Positions 51,949 to 58,669 of a stretch of 64,000 nucleotides of DNA are shown here, piece by piece (positions within the stretch are counted from its first letter, which is position 1; every line of letters starts with the position of its first letter). The stretch spans positions 124,001-188,000 of the forward strand of contig NZ_VSEY01000015.1 in NCBI RefSeq assembly GCF_008086045.1. The letters are read 5' to 3'. The notes under the pieces were generated by a model that had not been told where the DNA came from, did no database searches, and saw only the letters and a list, made by a program, of their open reading frames with translations. The translations under genes were made by a program, and so were the position numbers. Origin of the DNA: Nonomuraea sp. PA05. Lineage in GTDB: Bacteria > Actinomycetota > Actinomycetes > Streptosporangiales > Streptosporangiaceae.

Positions 51949-52827
51949 TCAGGTGGTTCCGGAAAGGCGTTCGACGCCGCGCAGCAGGGCCGAGTGGTCG
52001 AGGTCGCCGTCGCCGACCGCGTTCGCCGACGCGACGAGCTGGGCCACCAGCGCGCCGAGCGGCAGCACCACTCCGGCCTCGCGGGCGGCCGTGGTGACGA
52101 TGCCCATGTCCTTGTGGTGCAGCGCGAGGCGGAAGCCCGGCTCGAAGGAGTGGCCGGCCATGTTGGCGCGCTTCTGCGCGAGCACGGCCGAGCCCGCCAG
52201 GCCGCCGCCGAGCACGTCCAGCGCCGCCTCCAGATCCACCCCGTACGCCCGCAGGAACACCACCGCCTCCGCCAGCGCCTCGATGTTGGCCGCCACGATG
52301 AGCTGGTTGGCGGCCTTGACCGTCTGGCCGGAGCCGCTCGGGCCGACGTGCACGACGGTCTTGCCGACCGCCTCGAAGACCGGCCCCGCCGCCTCGAACG
52401 CGTCGGCCTCGCCGCCGACCATGATCGACAGGGTCGCGTTCTTCGCGCCCGCCTCGCCGCCCGAGACGGGCGCGTCCAGGTAGCGCAGACCGCGCCGGGC
52501 CGCCTCCCCGGCCAGCTCGCGCGTGACGTCCGGGCGGATCGAGGAGAAGTCGATGATCAGCGTGCCGGGGGCGGCGTGCTCGAAGACGCCGTCCTGGCCG
52601 GTCAGCACGTCCTGGACGTCGGGTGAGTCGGGCACCATGAGCGCGACCACCTCGGCGCCCGTCACGGCGTCGGCGATCGACTCCGCCACCCGGCCGCCCG
52701 CCCCCGCCAGCGGCCCGGCCTTCCCGGGCGTGCGGTTGTAGCCGGACACGGCGTGTCCCGCCTTGACCAGGTGGACGGCCATGGGGCTGCCCATGATGCC
52801 GAGGCCGATGAAGGCGATGGCGGTCAC
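51949..52827 (-). CDS. glxR: Tartronate-semialdehyde reductase / beta-hydroxyacid dehydrogenase
   Basis: A 292-residue NAD(P)-dependent beta-hydroxyacid dehydrogenase. The Rossmann start is IAFIGLGIMGSPM, the substrate loop DAPVSGGEAGAKNATL, and the catalytic Lys is in VKAANQLIVAAN. The adjoining hydroxypyruvate isomerase (25 nt upstream) supports the GlxR assignment: together they turn hydroxypyruvate and tartronate semialdehyde from glyoxylate into glycerate. On sequence alone it could also be 3-hydroxyisobutyrate dehydrogenase. Confidence 0.87.
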   Translation of the reverse strand: MTAIAFIGLGIMGSPMAVHLVKAGHAVSGYNRTPGKAGPLAGAGGRVAESIADAVTGAEVVALMVPDSPDVQDVLTGQDGVFEHAAPGTLIIDFSSIRPDVTRELAGEAARRGLRYLDAPVSGGEAGAKNATLSIMVGGEADAFEAAGPVFEAVGKTVVHVGPSGSGQTVKAANQLIVAANIEALAEAVVFLRAYGVDLEAALDVLGGGLAGSAVLAQKRANMAGHSFEPGFRLALHHKDMGIVTTAAREAGVVLPLGALVAQLVASANAVGDGDLDHSALLRGVERLSGTT

Positions 52828-52852
52828 GTCGATGTCCCTTCCAGGTGGTGGG

Positions 52853-53635
52853 TTACGCGGGTGTGCGGTGTTCTCTGGGGAGCCAGGCGAACGCGTCCTG
52901 GCCGCCCTTCGCCTGGTACTCCAGGCCTACGTGGCCGTCGTACCCGGCGGCGCGCAGGTCGTCGAGCCACTGCCGCAGCGGCAGCTCGCCGCTCCCCGGC
53001 GCGCCTCTGCCCGGCGCGTCGGCGATCTGTACGTGTGCGATGCGCGAGCCGTACCGTTCGATGACGGCCGGCACGTCATCACCGTTGACGGCCAGGTGGT
53101 AGAAGTCGGCGAGCAGCCCCGCGCCGGGCACCCGGTCGAGCACCGCCACCGCGTCGGCCGCCGTCAGCAGCGGGTAGCGGGGCGCGCCGCTGACCGGTTC
53201 GAGCAGGACGGTGCCCGGCACGCCCGCCACGCAGGCGGCCAGCAGCTCGACGGCCAGCTCGTCCTGCTCGCGGGCGTCGGACTCCGGGACGCGGTTGCCG
53301 TACAGGGCGTTGAAGGCGCGGCAGCCCAGGCGCTCGCCGATCGCCGCCACCACGGGGATGTTGTCGAGCAGCTCGCGCGTTCGGCCCGGCCACGACACCA
53401 CGCCGCGGTCGCCGCCGGGCATGTCGCCGGCGAAGAAGTTCAGGCCGGTGAGGCGTACGCCCGCGTCCTCGACCGCCCGGACGAACGTGTCCACCTCGCG
53501 GTCACCCGGCACCGCCACCGGCCACGGCCACCAGAACTCCACGGCCCCGAACCCGTCGGCCGCCGCCGCGGCGGGGCGTTCGAGGAGGGGGAGATCCGTG
53601 TAGAGGATCGAGCAGTTGACGGTCCACTTGGTCAC
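52853..53635 (-). CDS. hyi: Hydroxypyruvate isomerase-type TIM-barrel enzyme
   Basis: A 260-residue AP-endonuclease-2-fold isomerase. It starts VTKWTVNCSILYTDLPLLERPA, typical of Hyi, with the metal-site segments EFWWPW, LLEPVSG and ADFYHLAVNGDD, HVQIADAPGRGAPGSGE, and the late GLEYQAKG. The start is GTG 53635. It is cotranscribed with glxR and serves glyoxylate (and purine-derived allantoin) assimilation. No gcl or allantoinase gene is in the window. Confidence 0.88.
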   Translation of the reverse strand: MTKWTVNCSILYTDLPLLERPAAAAADGFGAVEFWWPWPVAVPGDREVDTFVRAVEDAGVRLTGLNFFAGDMPGGDRGVVSWPGRTRELLDNIPVVAAIGERLGCRAFNALYGNRVPESDAREQDELAVELLAACVAGVPGTVLLEPVSGAPRYPLLTAADAVAVLDRVPGAGLLADFYHLAVNGDDVPAVIERYGSRIAHVQIADAPGRGAPGSGELPLRQWLDDLRAAGYDGHVGLEYQAKGGQDAFAWLPREHRTPA

Positions 53636-53752
53636 GCGCGAAATATTGTCATACACGCCTACAAGGCGGCCAAGAGGCGGGTGTGTCGCAAGGGCAACAT
53701 GAAGCCGCAGCGGGTCTATGATGTTGGAAAGTAAAGCGGCGGGAGGTCGGGC

Positions 53753-54511
53753 ATGCGGATGTCCCAGTGGGCCCAGGACACGTTCGGGCAGCGCGTTCCC
53801 CTGATCAGACAGGGCGTGGCCGAGGCGCTGTCGGTGGCGCTGGAGAACGCGCTCGACGCGCAGAAGGTGGCGCAGACCGATCACCTGCACCCGTTCGGGT
53901 TCACGCTCATGTCGCGCAAGTTCGAGGCGCTGGCCGAGGCCTTCGAGGACCTGGGCGACGTGCACGTCGTCAAGCCCGGCGGCTCCCAGCACGAGCTGGT
54001 GGTGCTCGACGGCAAGCTGCTGTTCCCGTTCCGCTACGCCAAGGACCGTTCGATCAGCGTGATGAGCGCGCGCATCGGCGACGGGCGGCCGTCCGCGCTG
54101 GTGCAGGCGCTGTTCAACCGGTTCGGGCCCGAGCCGCGGATGCGGCAGCTCGCACTGCAGGATGTCGCGCCGCACGCCGTCCCGGTCGCCGAAGCGCTCG
54201 GCGACCTGCCGGAGGACACCCGGCTGGTGCTCATCGCGTACGCCTGCAACGCGCACGCCGGGCTGCTCGACGCCTGGTGGGGCGAGGCCGAGCTGCTCGA
54301 CCGCACCGGCAGCCTGCGCTGGCACCACTGCGAGGAGATCCCGCTGGTCCAGGAGAGCGCGGCGCCGGCCCGGCGTGAGGGCGAGGCGGCGGCGTTCGAC
54401 CAGGGCGTGCCGCCCGCGCCCGCGCTCAACCCGCGCACGGGCGCCGGCCGGCTCGCGGTGCCGGTCAGCGAGCAGCTCCCGTTCGGGCCAGAAGCCGCCA
54501 GCGGTGCGTGA
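53753..54511 (+). CDS. Hypothetical protein paired with an XRE-ImmA/IrrE protease
   Basis: A 252-residue soluble protein with no recognised motif. The N-terminal half is helical (VAEALSVALENALDAQKVAQ), the middle has strands (ELVVLDGKLLFPFRYAKD), and residues 205-252 are Ala/Pro-rich and probably disordered. GGGAGG is six bases before ATG 53753, a strong start. The stop lies 8 nt inside the next gene if that starts at GTG 54504, so the two are coupled. XRE-ImmA proteins usually cleave a repressor or partner, and this protein is the natural candidate. Confidence 0.65.
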   Translation: MRMSQWAQDTFGQRVPLIRQGVAEALSVALENALDAQKVAQTDHLHPFGFTLMSRKFEALAEAFEDLGDVHVVKPGGSQHELVVLDGKLLFPFRYAKDRSISVMSARIGDGRPSALVQALFNRFGPEPRMRQLALQDVAPHAVPVAEALGDLPEDTRLVLIAYACNAHAGLLDAWWGEAELLDRTGSLRWHHCEEIPLVQESAAPARREGEAAAFDQGVPPAPALNPRTGAGRLAVPVSEQLPFGPEAASGA

Positions 54512-54707
54512 CTCCGGCACGGGCCACGAGCCGCCGTCGGTACGCGGCTCCAGGACGGAGCATGAGCCGCCATCGGTGCGCGGCTCCAGGACGGAGCATG
54601 AGCCGCCATCGGTGCGCGGCTCCAGGACGGAGCATGAGCCGCCATCGGTGCGCGGCTCCAGGACGGAGCATGAGCCGCCATCGGTGCGCGACGTCGGCAT
54701 GGAGCGG
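54492..54707 (+). repeat. 36-bp minisatellite, six copies, in frame
   Basis: Four near-identical 36-bp units at 54528-54563, 54564-54599, 54600-54635 and 54636-54671 are flanked by decayed copies at 54492-54527 and 54672-54707. Because 36 is a multiple of three, each unit adds 12 residues (EPPSVRGSRTEH) to the following protein without changing frame. Copy number is likely to vary between strains by slippage or recombination. Confidence 0.95.
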
Positions 54708-55859
54708 GAGGCGGGCGGGCGGGGTGCGAGGGCGGGCGGGCCGAGCCCGCAGGCGGTCGCCGACGCGTTCGACGCCACCCGCCTCACCCAGGCCCGCCAT
54801 CTGGCCGCGCTCACCAAGAAGGAGGTCGCCGAGCACCTCGGCGTCTCCCCCGCCGCCGTCGGCCAGTACGAGTCCGGCGTCACCCGGCCGCGCCCCGACC
54901 TGATCCCGAGGCTGGCCGAGGTGCTGGCGGTGCCGATGGCGTTCTTCCTGCCGGGGCGGCCGCACGGCAAGCTCGACGGCTCCATGGCGCACTTCCGCAG
55001 CCTCCGCTCCACGCGTGCCTACCAGCGGGCCAAGGCCGTGGCGTTCGTCGAGCAGGTGTGGGAGCTCACGTACGCGCTGGAGAAACGCGTCCAGCTGCCC
55101 CTCGTCGACCTGCCGGGCTTCGCGGGCGGCGAGATGCACTCCGACCTGCCGCGCGACCCGGCGGGCGCGGCCCGCGCGCTGCGCGCCCACTGGGGGCTCG
55201 GCACCGGCCCGATCGGGCACCTCGTGCGGCGCATGGAGTCGCACGGCATCGTCGTGGCCTTCCCGCGCCACGACCCCGACGCGGTCACCGTCGACGCCTT
55301 CTCCACCTCCAGCCTGCCGCGGCCGATCGTGGTGCTGACGCCCAACCGGTTCGACGACATCTACCGGCACCGCTTCACCGCCGCTCACGAGCTGGGACAT
55401 CTGGTGCTGCACGGCGACACGGCGGCGGGTGACACGCATCAGGAGCGGGAGGCCGACGCGTTCGCGGCCGAGTTCCTCACGCCGCGCGACAGCATCCTGC
55501 CTCAGCTTCCGCTCCGGGCCGATCTGCGGCGGCTGGCGGAGTTGCGGCTCACGTGGGGGGTTTCGGTTGACTCGCTGCTGTACCGGTGCAGGGAGACGGG
55601 GCTGCTGTCCGACTCCGCCGCTGGGCGCGCCTATCAGCGGCTGGCTGCGTTGCGTGAGCAGCCCGGGTTCACGAATGAGCCGGTGTCCGGGTATCCGGGG
55701 GAGCAGCCTGTGCTGCTGGCTCAGGCCTTCGAGCTGGCGGGGCGGGAGAGCGGGTTGAGTGCCGCGATGCTGGCGCAGGAGCTGGCCTGGCCCATCGCGC
55801 GGGTACGTGAGTTGATCGGGCTGCCGGATCGGCGGCCTTCGCTCAAGCTCGTTCCCTGA
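54504..55859 (+). CDS. XRE-ImmA/IrrE-type regulator-metalloprotease with repeat-encoded N-terminus
   Basis: 451 residues from GTG 54504. Residues 1-65 come from the 36-bp repeats. The XRE helix-turn-helix is at about 103-145 (LTKKEVAEHLGVSPAAVGQYESGVTRPRPDLI). The ImmA/IrrE zinc protease has HELGH with His295 as first ligand, followed by HQEREADAFAAEFLTPRD containing the third ligand Glu. Such fusions degrade a repressor on a signal such as DNA damage or oxidative stress. A start at ATG 54699, after the repeats, is also possible, and neither has a strong ribosome site. It is coupled to the unknown protein upstream. Confidence 0.85.
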   Translation: MRDSGTGHEPPSVRGSRTEHEPPSVRGSRTEHEPPSVRGSRTEHEPPSVRGSRTEHEPPSVRDVGMEREAGGRGARAGGPSPQAVADAFDATRLTQARHLAALTKKEVAEHLGVSPAAVGQYESGVTRPRPDLIPRLAEVLAVPMAFFLPGRPHGKLDGSMAHFRSLRSTRAYQRAKAVAFVEQVWELTYALEKRVQLPLVDLPGFAGGEMHSDLPRDPAGAARALRAHWGLGTGPIGHLVRRMESHGIVVAFPRHDPDAVTVDAFSTSSLPRPIVVLTPNRFDDIYRHRFTAAHELGHLVLHGDTAAGDTHQEREADAFAAEFLTPRDSILPQLPLRADLRRLAELRLTWGVSVDSLLYRCRETGLLSDSAAGRAYQRLAALREQPGFTNEPVSGYPGEQPVLLAQAFELAGRESGLSAAMLAQELAWPIARVRELIGLPDRRPSLKLVP

Positions 55860-55869
55860 CCCGCGGTGG

Positions 55870-56511
55870 TCAGGGCTGCTGAGGGCGTGGGCTGGCGGTC
55901 AGGGTGAGGCTGCCCGGCAGGGCGGCGACGGCCTCGTGGAAGCGGGCGGCGAGGTCCGGCACGGACGGTGGATCGCCCGCCGTGGCCGCCCACCCACCGG
56001 CCGCGACCCGCCAGGCCGCCACCAGCATGTCCCCCGCCAGCCGCGTACGCGGGTCGTCGGGCAGATCGAGCCGCCGGTGCAGCACCTCCACCACGGTCCC
56101 CAGGGTGCTCTCGCAGAAGTGCAGGTTGTGCGCGTCCATGGAGGACGTCTCCTGCGACAGCCGGTAGCTCAGCACCGCCCGGCCCGCCCACGCCTCGTCG
56201 GCGACCCGTTCCAGCGCGGCCAGCAGCGTCGCCTCCATGAGCTCCACCAGCGGACGCCCATCCGCCGGGACCGTCTCCAGCTCCTCCAGGAAGGCCCGCC
56301 ACATGTCGTGCAGCGGCGCCATCGCGACGTCCTCCTTGCCGGCGAAGTACCGGAAGAACGTGCGTTTGGAGACCTCCACCTCCTCGCAGAGCTCGTCCAG
56401 CGTGACCCCGCTGAAGCCGCGGCTGGTGAACAGGTCGAGGGCGGTGTCGATCAGGGCCTGCCGGGTGCGCAGCTTCTTGCGTTCGCGCAGTGGGGGCGGT
56501 GCGACGGTCAT
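55870..56511 (-). CDS. TetR-family transcriptional regulator
   Basis: A 213-residue regulator with the helix-turn-helix at about 35-60 (LDELCEEVEVSKRTFFRYFAGKEDV), of the FFRYF type common in drug- or stress-responsive TetRs, and a helical C-domain. ATG 56511 is used; a TTG two codons upstream is unlikely. It is divergent from a quinone oxidoreductase 101 bp away and convergent with the ImmA gene. Confidence 0.9.
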   Translation of the reverse strand: MTVAPPPLRERKKLRTRQALIDTALDLFTSRGFSGVTLDELCEEVEVSKRTFFRYFAGKEDVAMAPLHDMWRAFLEELETVPADGRPLVELMEATLLAALERVADEAWAGRAVLSYRLSQETSSMDAHNLHFCESTLGTVVEVLHRRLDLPDDPRTRLAGDMLVAAWRVAAGGWAATAGDPPSVPDLAARFHEAVAALPGSLTLTASPRPQQP

Positions 56512-56555
56512 GGGCAACAGTGTATTCGAGGCGCGAAGGCCACTTGCGCGCTTTC

Positions 56556-56568
56556 GCCACTGAGTGGC
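56556..56568. promoter_or_regulatory. Candidate TetR operator
   Basis: GCCACT (56556-56561), G, AGTGGC (56563-56568): a 13-bp dyad in the 101-bp spacer between the TetR gene and the divergent oxidoreductase. A partial second half (GGCCACTT, 56538-56545) lies just upstream. Confidence 0.5.
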
Positions 56569-56612
56569 ATAAAGGAGGGGTTGTTGCTGTCCCAGTGGGA
56601 AGGCGCCTTCTC

Positions 56613-57542
56613 GTGCGTGCTTTGCTGATCGACCATTCGACCGCCTCCGGCCTGCGCCTCGGCGAGGCGCCCGACCCCGTGCCCGAGCCGCACCAGGCCC
56701 TGGTCAGGGTGCACGCCACCTCGCTCAACTTCGGCGAGGTCAAGCACGGCATCGGCGGCTCCGCCGACGGCGCCGTGCCCGGCTGGGACGCCGCCGGGGT
56801 GGTCGAGCGCGCCGCCGCCGACGGCTCGGGCCCGGCCGTGGGCACCTCCGTGGTCACTGTCGGGCTCGGCGGCGCGTGGGCGGAGTCGCGGGCCGTGGAC
56901 ACCTCGGCGCTCGGCGTCGTTCCGGAAGGGGCCGACCTCGGGGCGATCAGCACCGTGCCGGTGGCGGGGGCCAGCGCCGTGCGGGCGCTGCGCAGGATCG
57001 GGCCGCTGCTGGGCAGGCGGGTGCTGGTCACGGGCGCGACCGGCGGTGTCGGACGGTACGCCGTGCAGCTCGCCCGCCGCGCCAGCGCCCACGTCATCGC
57101 CTCGACCGGCGACCCTGCGCGGCACGGCGACGGGCTGCGCGCGCTGGGCGCCCACGAGGTGGTGGCGCACCCCGGGCAGGCCGACGGCCTGGTGGACGGG
57201 GTGGTGGACAACGTGGGCGGGCCCCAGCTCGTGGCGGCGTTCGGCAAGCTGGCGCCGCACGGCACGCTCGTCGCCGTCGGTCACGGGACGGGTGAGGCGG
57301 AGACGTTCCCGTTCGGGGCGCTGTTCGGGAACGACGGGCGGCACGATCGGGCTCTCGTCACGTTCTACCTGCTGGACGGCGGGGATCTGGTGCCCGATCT
57401 GACCTGGCTGGCCGGGCGGGTGGCCGCCGGTGACCTCGATCCCGGCATCTCGTGGCGGGGTGGGTGGGAGCGGGCGGACGAGGCCGTCGCCGCCCTGATG
57501 GAGGGCCGGTTGCACGGTAAGGCGGTGCTCGACGTCCGATGA
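56613..57542 (+). CDS. Quinone oxidoreductase / zinc-binding-dehydrogenase-like (MDR) protein
   Basis: A 309-residue medium-chain dehydrogenase fold. The N-terminal GroES part holds VHATSLNFGEVKHG, and the cofactor loop is TGATGGVGRYAVQLARR, NADPH type. It lacks the structural and catalytic zinc cysteines of alcohol dehydrogenases, which fits NADPH:quinone reductases. The start GTG 56613 has AAGG nearby and no better alternative. It is likely controlled by the divergent TetR. Confidence 0.88.
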   Translation: MRALLIDHSTASGLRLGEAPDPVPEPHQALVRVHATSLNFGEVKHGIGGSADGAVPGWDAAGVVERAAADGSGPAVGTSVVTVGLGGAWAESRAVDTSALGVVPEGADLGAISTVPVAGASAVRALRRIGPLLGRRVLVTGATGGVGRYAVQLARRASAHVIASTGDPARHGDGLRALGAHEVVAHPGQADGLVDGVVDNVGGPQLVAAFGKLAPHGTLVAVGHGTGEAETFPFGALFGNDGRHDRALVTFYLLDGGDLVPDLTWLAGRVAAGDLDPGISWRGGWERADEAVAALMEGRLHGKAVLDVR

Positions 57543-57583
57543 CAGGGCGAGCCGGTCGCACGAGCGAGGCAGCGGACGACGGC

Positions 57584-57614
57584 TTGACCTGAAGCAAAGT
57601 TGAGGTTGCAGGCT
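57584..57614 (+). promoter_or_regulatory. MerR/SoxR-type promoter with 19-bp spacer and dyad operator
   Basis: The -35 box TTGACC (57584-57589) and the -10 box CAGGCT (57609-57614) are separated by 19 bp, the over-long spacing typical of MerR-activated promoters. Inside it ACCTGAA (57587-57593), GCAAAG, TTGAGGT (57600-57606) forms a dyad with the same geometry as the SoxR box (ACCTnAA-N6-TTnAGGT). The oxidoreductase ATG is 34 nt further on. No MerR gene is in the window. Confidence 0.75.
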
Positions 57615-57648
57615 CGTAGGCAAGTACCGCGACCTACGGGAGAACATC

Positions 57649-58626
57649 ATGCGCGCCGTCGTCCTGCACGCCTTCGGCCCCGCCGAGAACCTGTCCTACG
57701 AGAGCGTCCCCGACCCCGAGCCAGGCCCCGGCCAGGTGCGCATCGCCGTCAAGGCGGCCGGGGTGCACTTCGTGGAGGCCATCCTGCGTTCCGGCCGGGC
57801 CAGTGACTCCCTGCCGCCGCAGCCCGAGCTGCCGACGATCTTCGGTGGTGAGGTGTCCGGAGTGGTGGACGCGGTCGGCCCCGGGGTGGACGCCGCCTGG
57901 ATCGGCCGTGCGGTGGTGACGGCGGGCGGCCGGCCAGGCGGGTACGCGGAGCTGGCCGTGGCCGACGTGCGGAGCGTGCATCGGCTGCCCGCCGGGTTGA
58001 GCCACGAGGCCGCCGTGTCGATGATCGTCACCGGTGTCACGACGCTCCAGTTCCTGGACGTGGCCGAGCTGACCGCGTCCGACGTCGTCCTGGTGACCTC
58101 GGCGGCGGGCGGGATCGGGCGGCTCGTCATCCAGTACGCCCGCCGCCTCGGCGCCAAGGTGATCGGCGCGGCGGGCGGCCCCGCCAAGGTGGCGGCGGTC
58201 CGCGAGCTGGGGGCCGACTTCGCCGTGGACTACGACCGGCCGTCCTGGCAGGAGGAGGTCGCCTCGTGGCTGGGCGGCAGGAAGGTCACCGCCCTGCTGG
58301 ACGGGGTGGGCGGCGACAAGGCGCGGGCGGCGTTCGAGCTGCTGGCCGACGGCGGCCGGTACGTCACCATCGGCAACGCCTCGCAGGGCGACTTCACGCC
58401 GGACGCCGCAACGGTCGAGGAGCGCGGGCTGACCGTGACGAACGCCCTGCTGCTGCTGATCGGCCGGCCGGAGGAGCGTCCGGCGTACGAGGTCAAGGCG
58501 CTGGCGGCGGCGGCCGACGGCACGCTGGTGCCGGACGTGCAGGTGTTCCCGCTGTCGCAGGCCGCCGCGGCCCACGCGGCGCTGGAGGCCAGGCAGACGA
58601 CGGGCAAGGTCGTCCTCGTGCCGTGA
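57649..58626 (+). CDS. NADPH:quinone reductase (MDR family)
   Basis: A 325-residue zinc-free MDR protein. The N-terminus is MRAVVLHAFGPAENL, with AAGVHFVEAILRSG, the cofactor loop TSAAGGIGRLVIQYARR, and the late TTGKVVL that closes this family. It reduces quinones or other electrophiles with NADPH. Its promoter has a MerR/SoxR-type operator, so induction by redox-active or electrophilic compounds is expected. It resembles its upstream neighbour only at the fold level. Confidence 0.92.
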   Translation: MRAVVLHAFGPAENLSYESVPDPEPGPGQVRIAVKAAGVHFVEAILRSGRASDSLPPQPELPTIFGGEVSGVVDAVGPGVDAAWIGRAVVTAGGRPGGYAELAVADVRSVHRLPAGLSHEAAVSMIVTGVTTLQFLDVAELTASDVVLVTSAAGGIGRLVIQYARRLGAKVIGAAGGPAKVAAVRELGADFAVDYDRPSWQEEVASWLGGRKVTALLDGVGGDKARAAFELLADGGRYVTIGNASQGDFTPDAATVEERGLTVTNALLLLIGRPEERPAYEVKALAAAADGTLVPDVQVFPLSQAAAAHAALEARQTTGKVVLVP

Positions 58627-58669
58627 CCCGCCCCAGGAACGGGACTTCCCGCTCAATAGGGTGCGAGAT

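Noticed and set aside
53636..53752. Clear operator between hyi and the unknown gene
   Set aside because: Only weak, imperfect repeats (CGCC-tacaa-GGCG) were seen; nothing strong enough to call.
54508..54903. Repetitive frame encoding SMSRHRCAAPGR units, with GGAG before each ATG
   Set aside because: It is the off-frame reading of the 36-bp minisatellite and ends in the middle of the helix-turn-helix of the protease gene. The repeat creates the apparent ribosome sites by chance.
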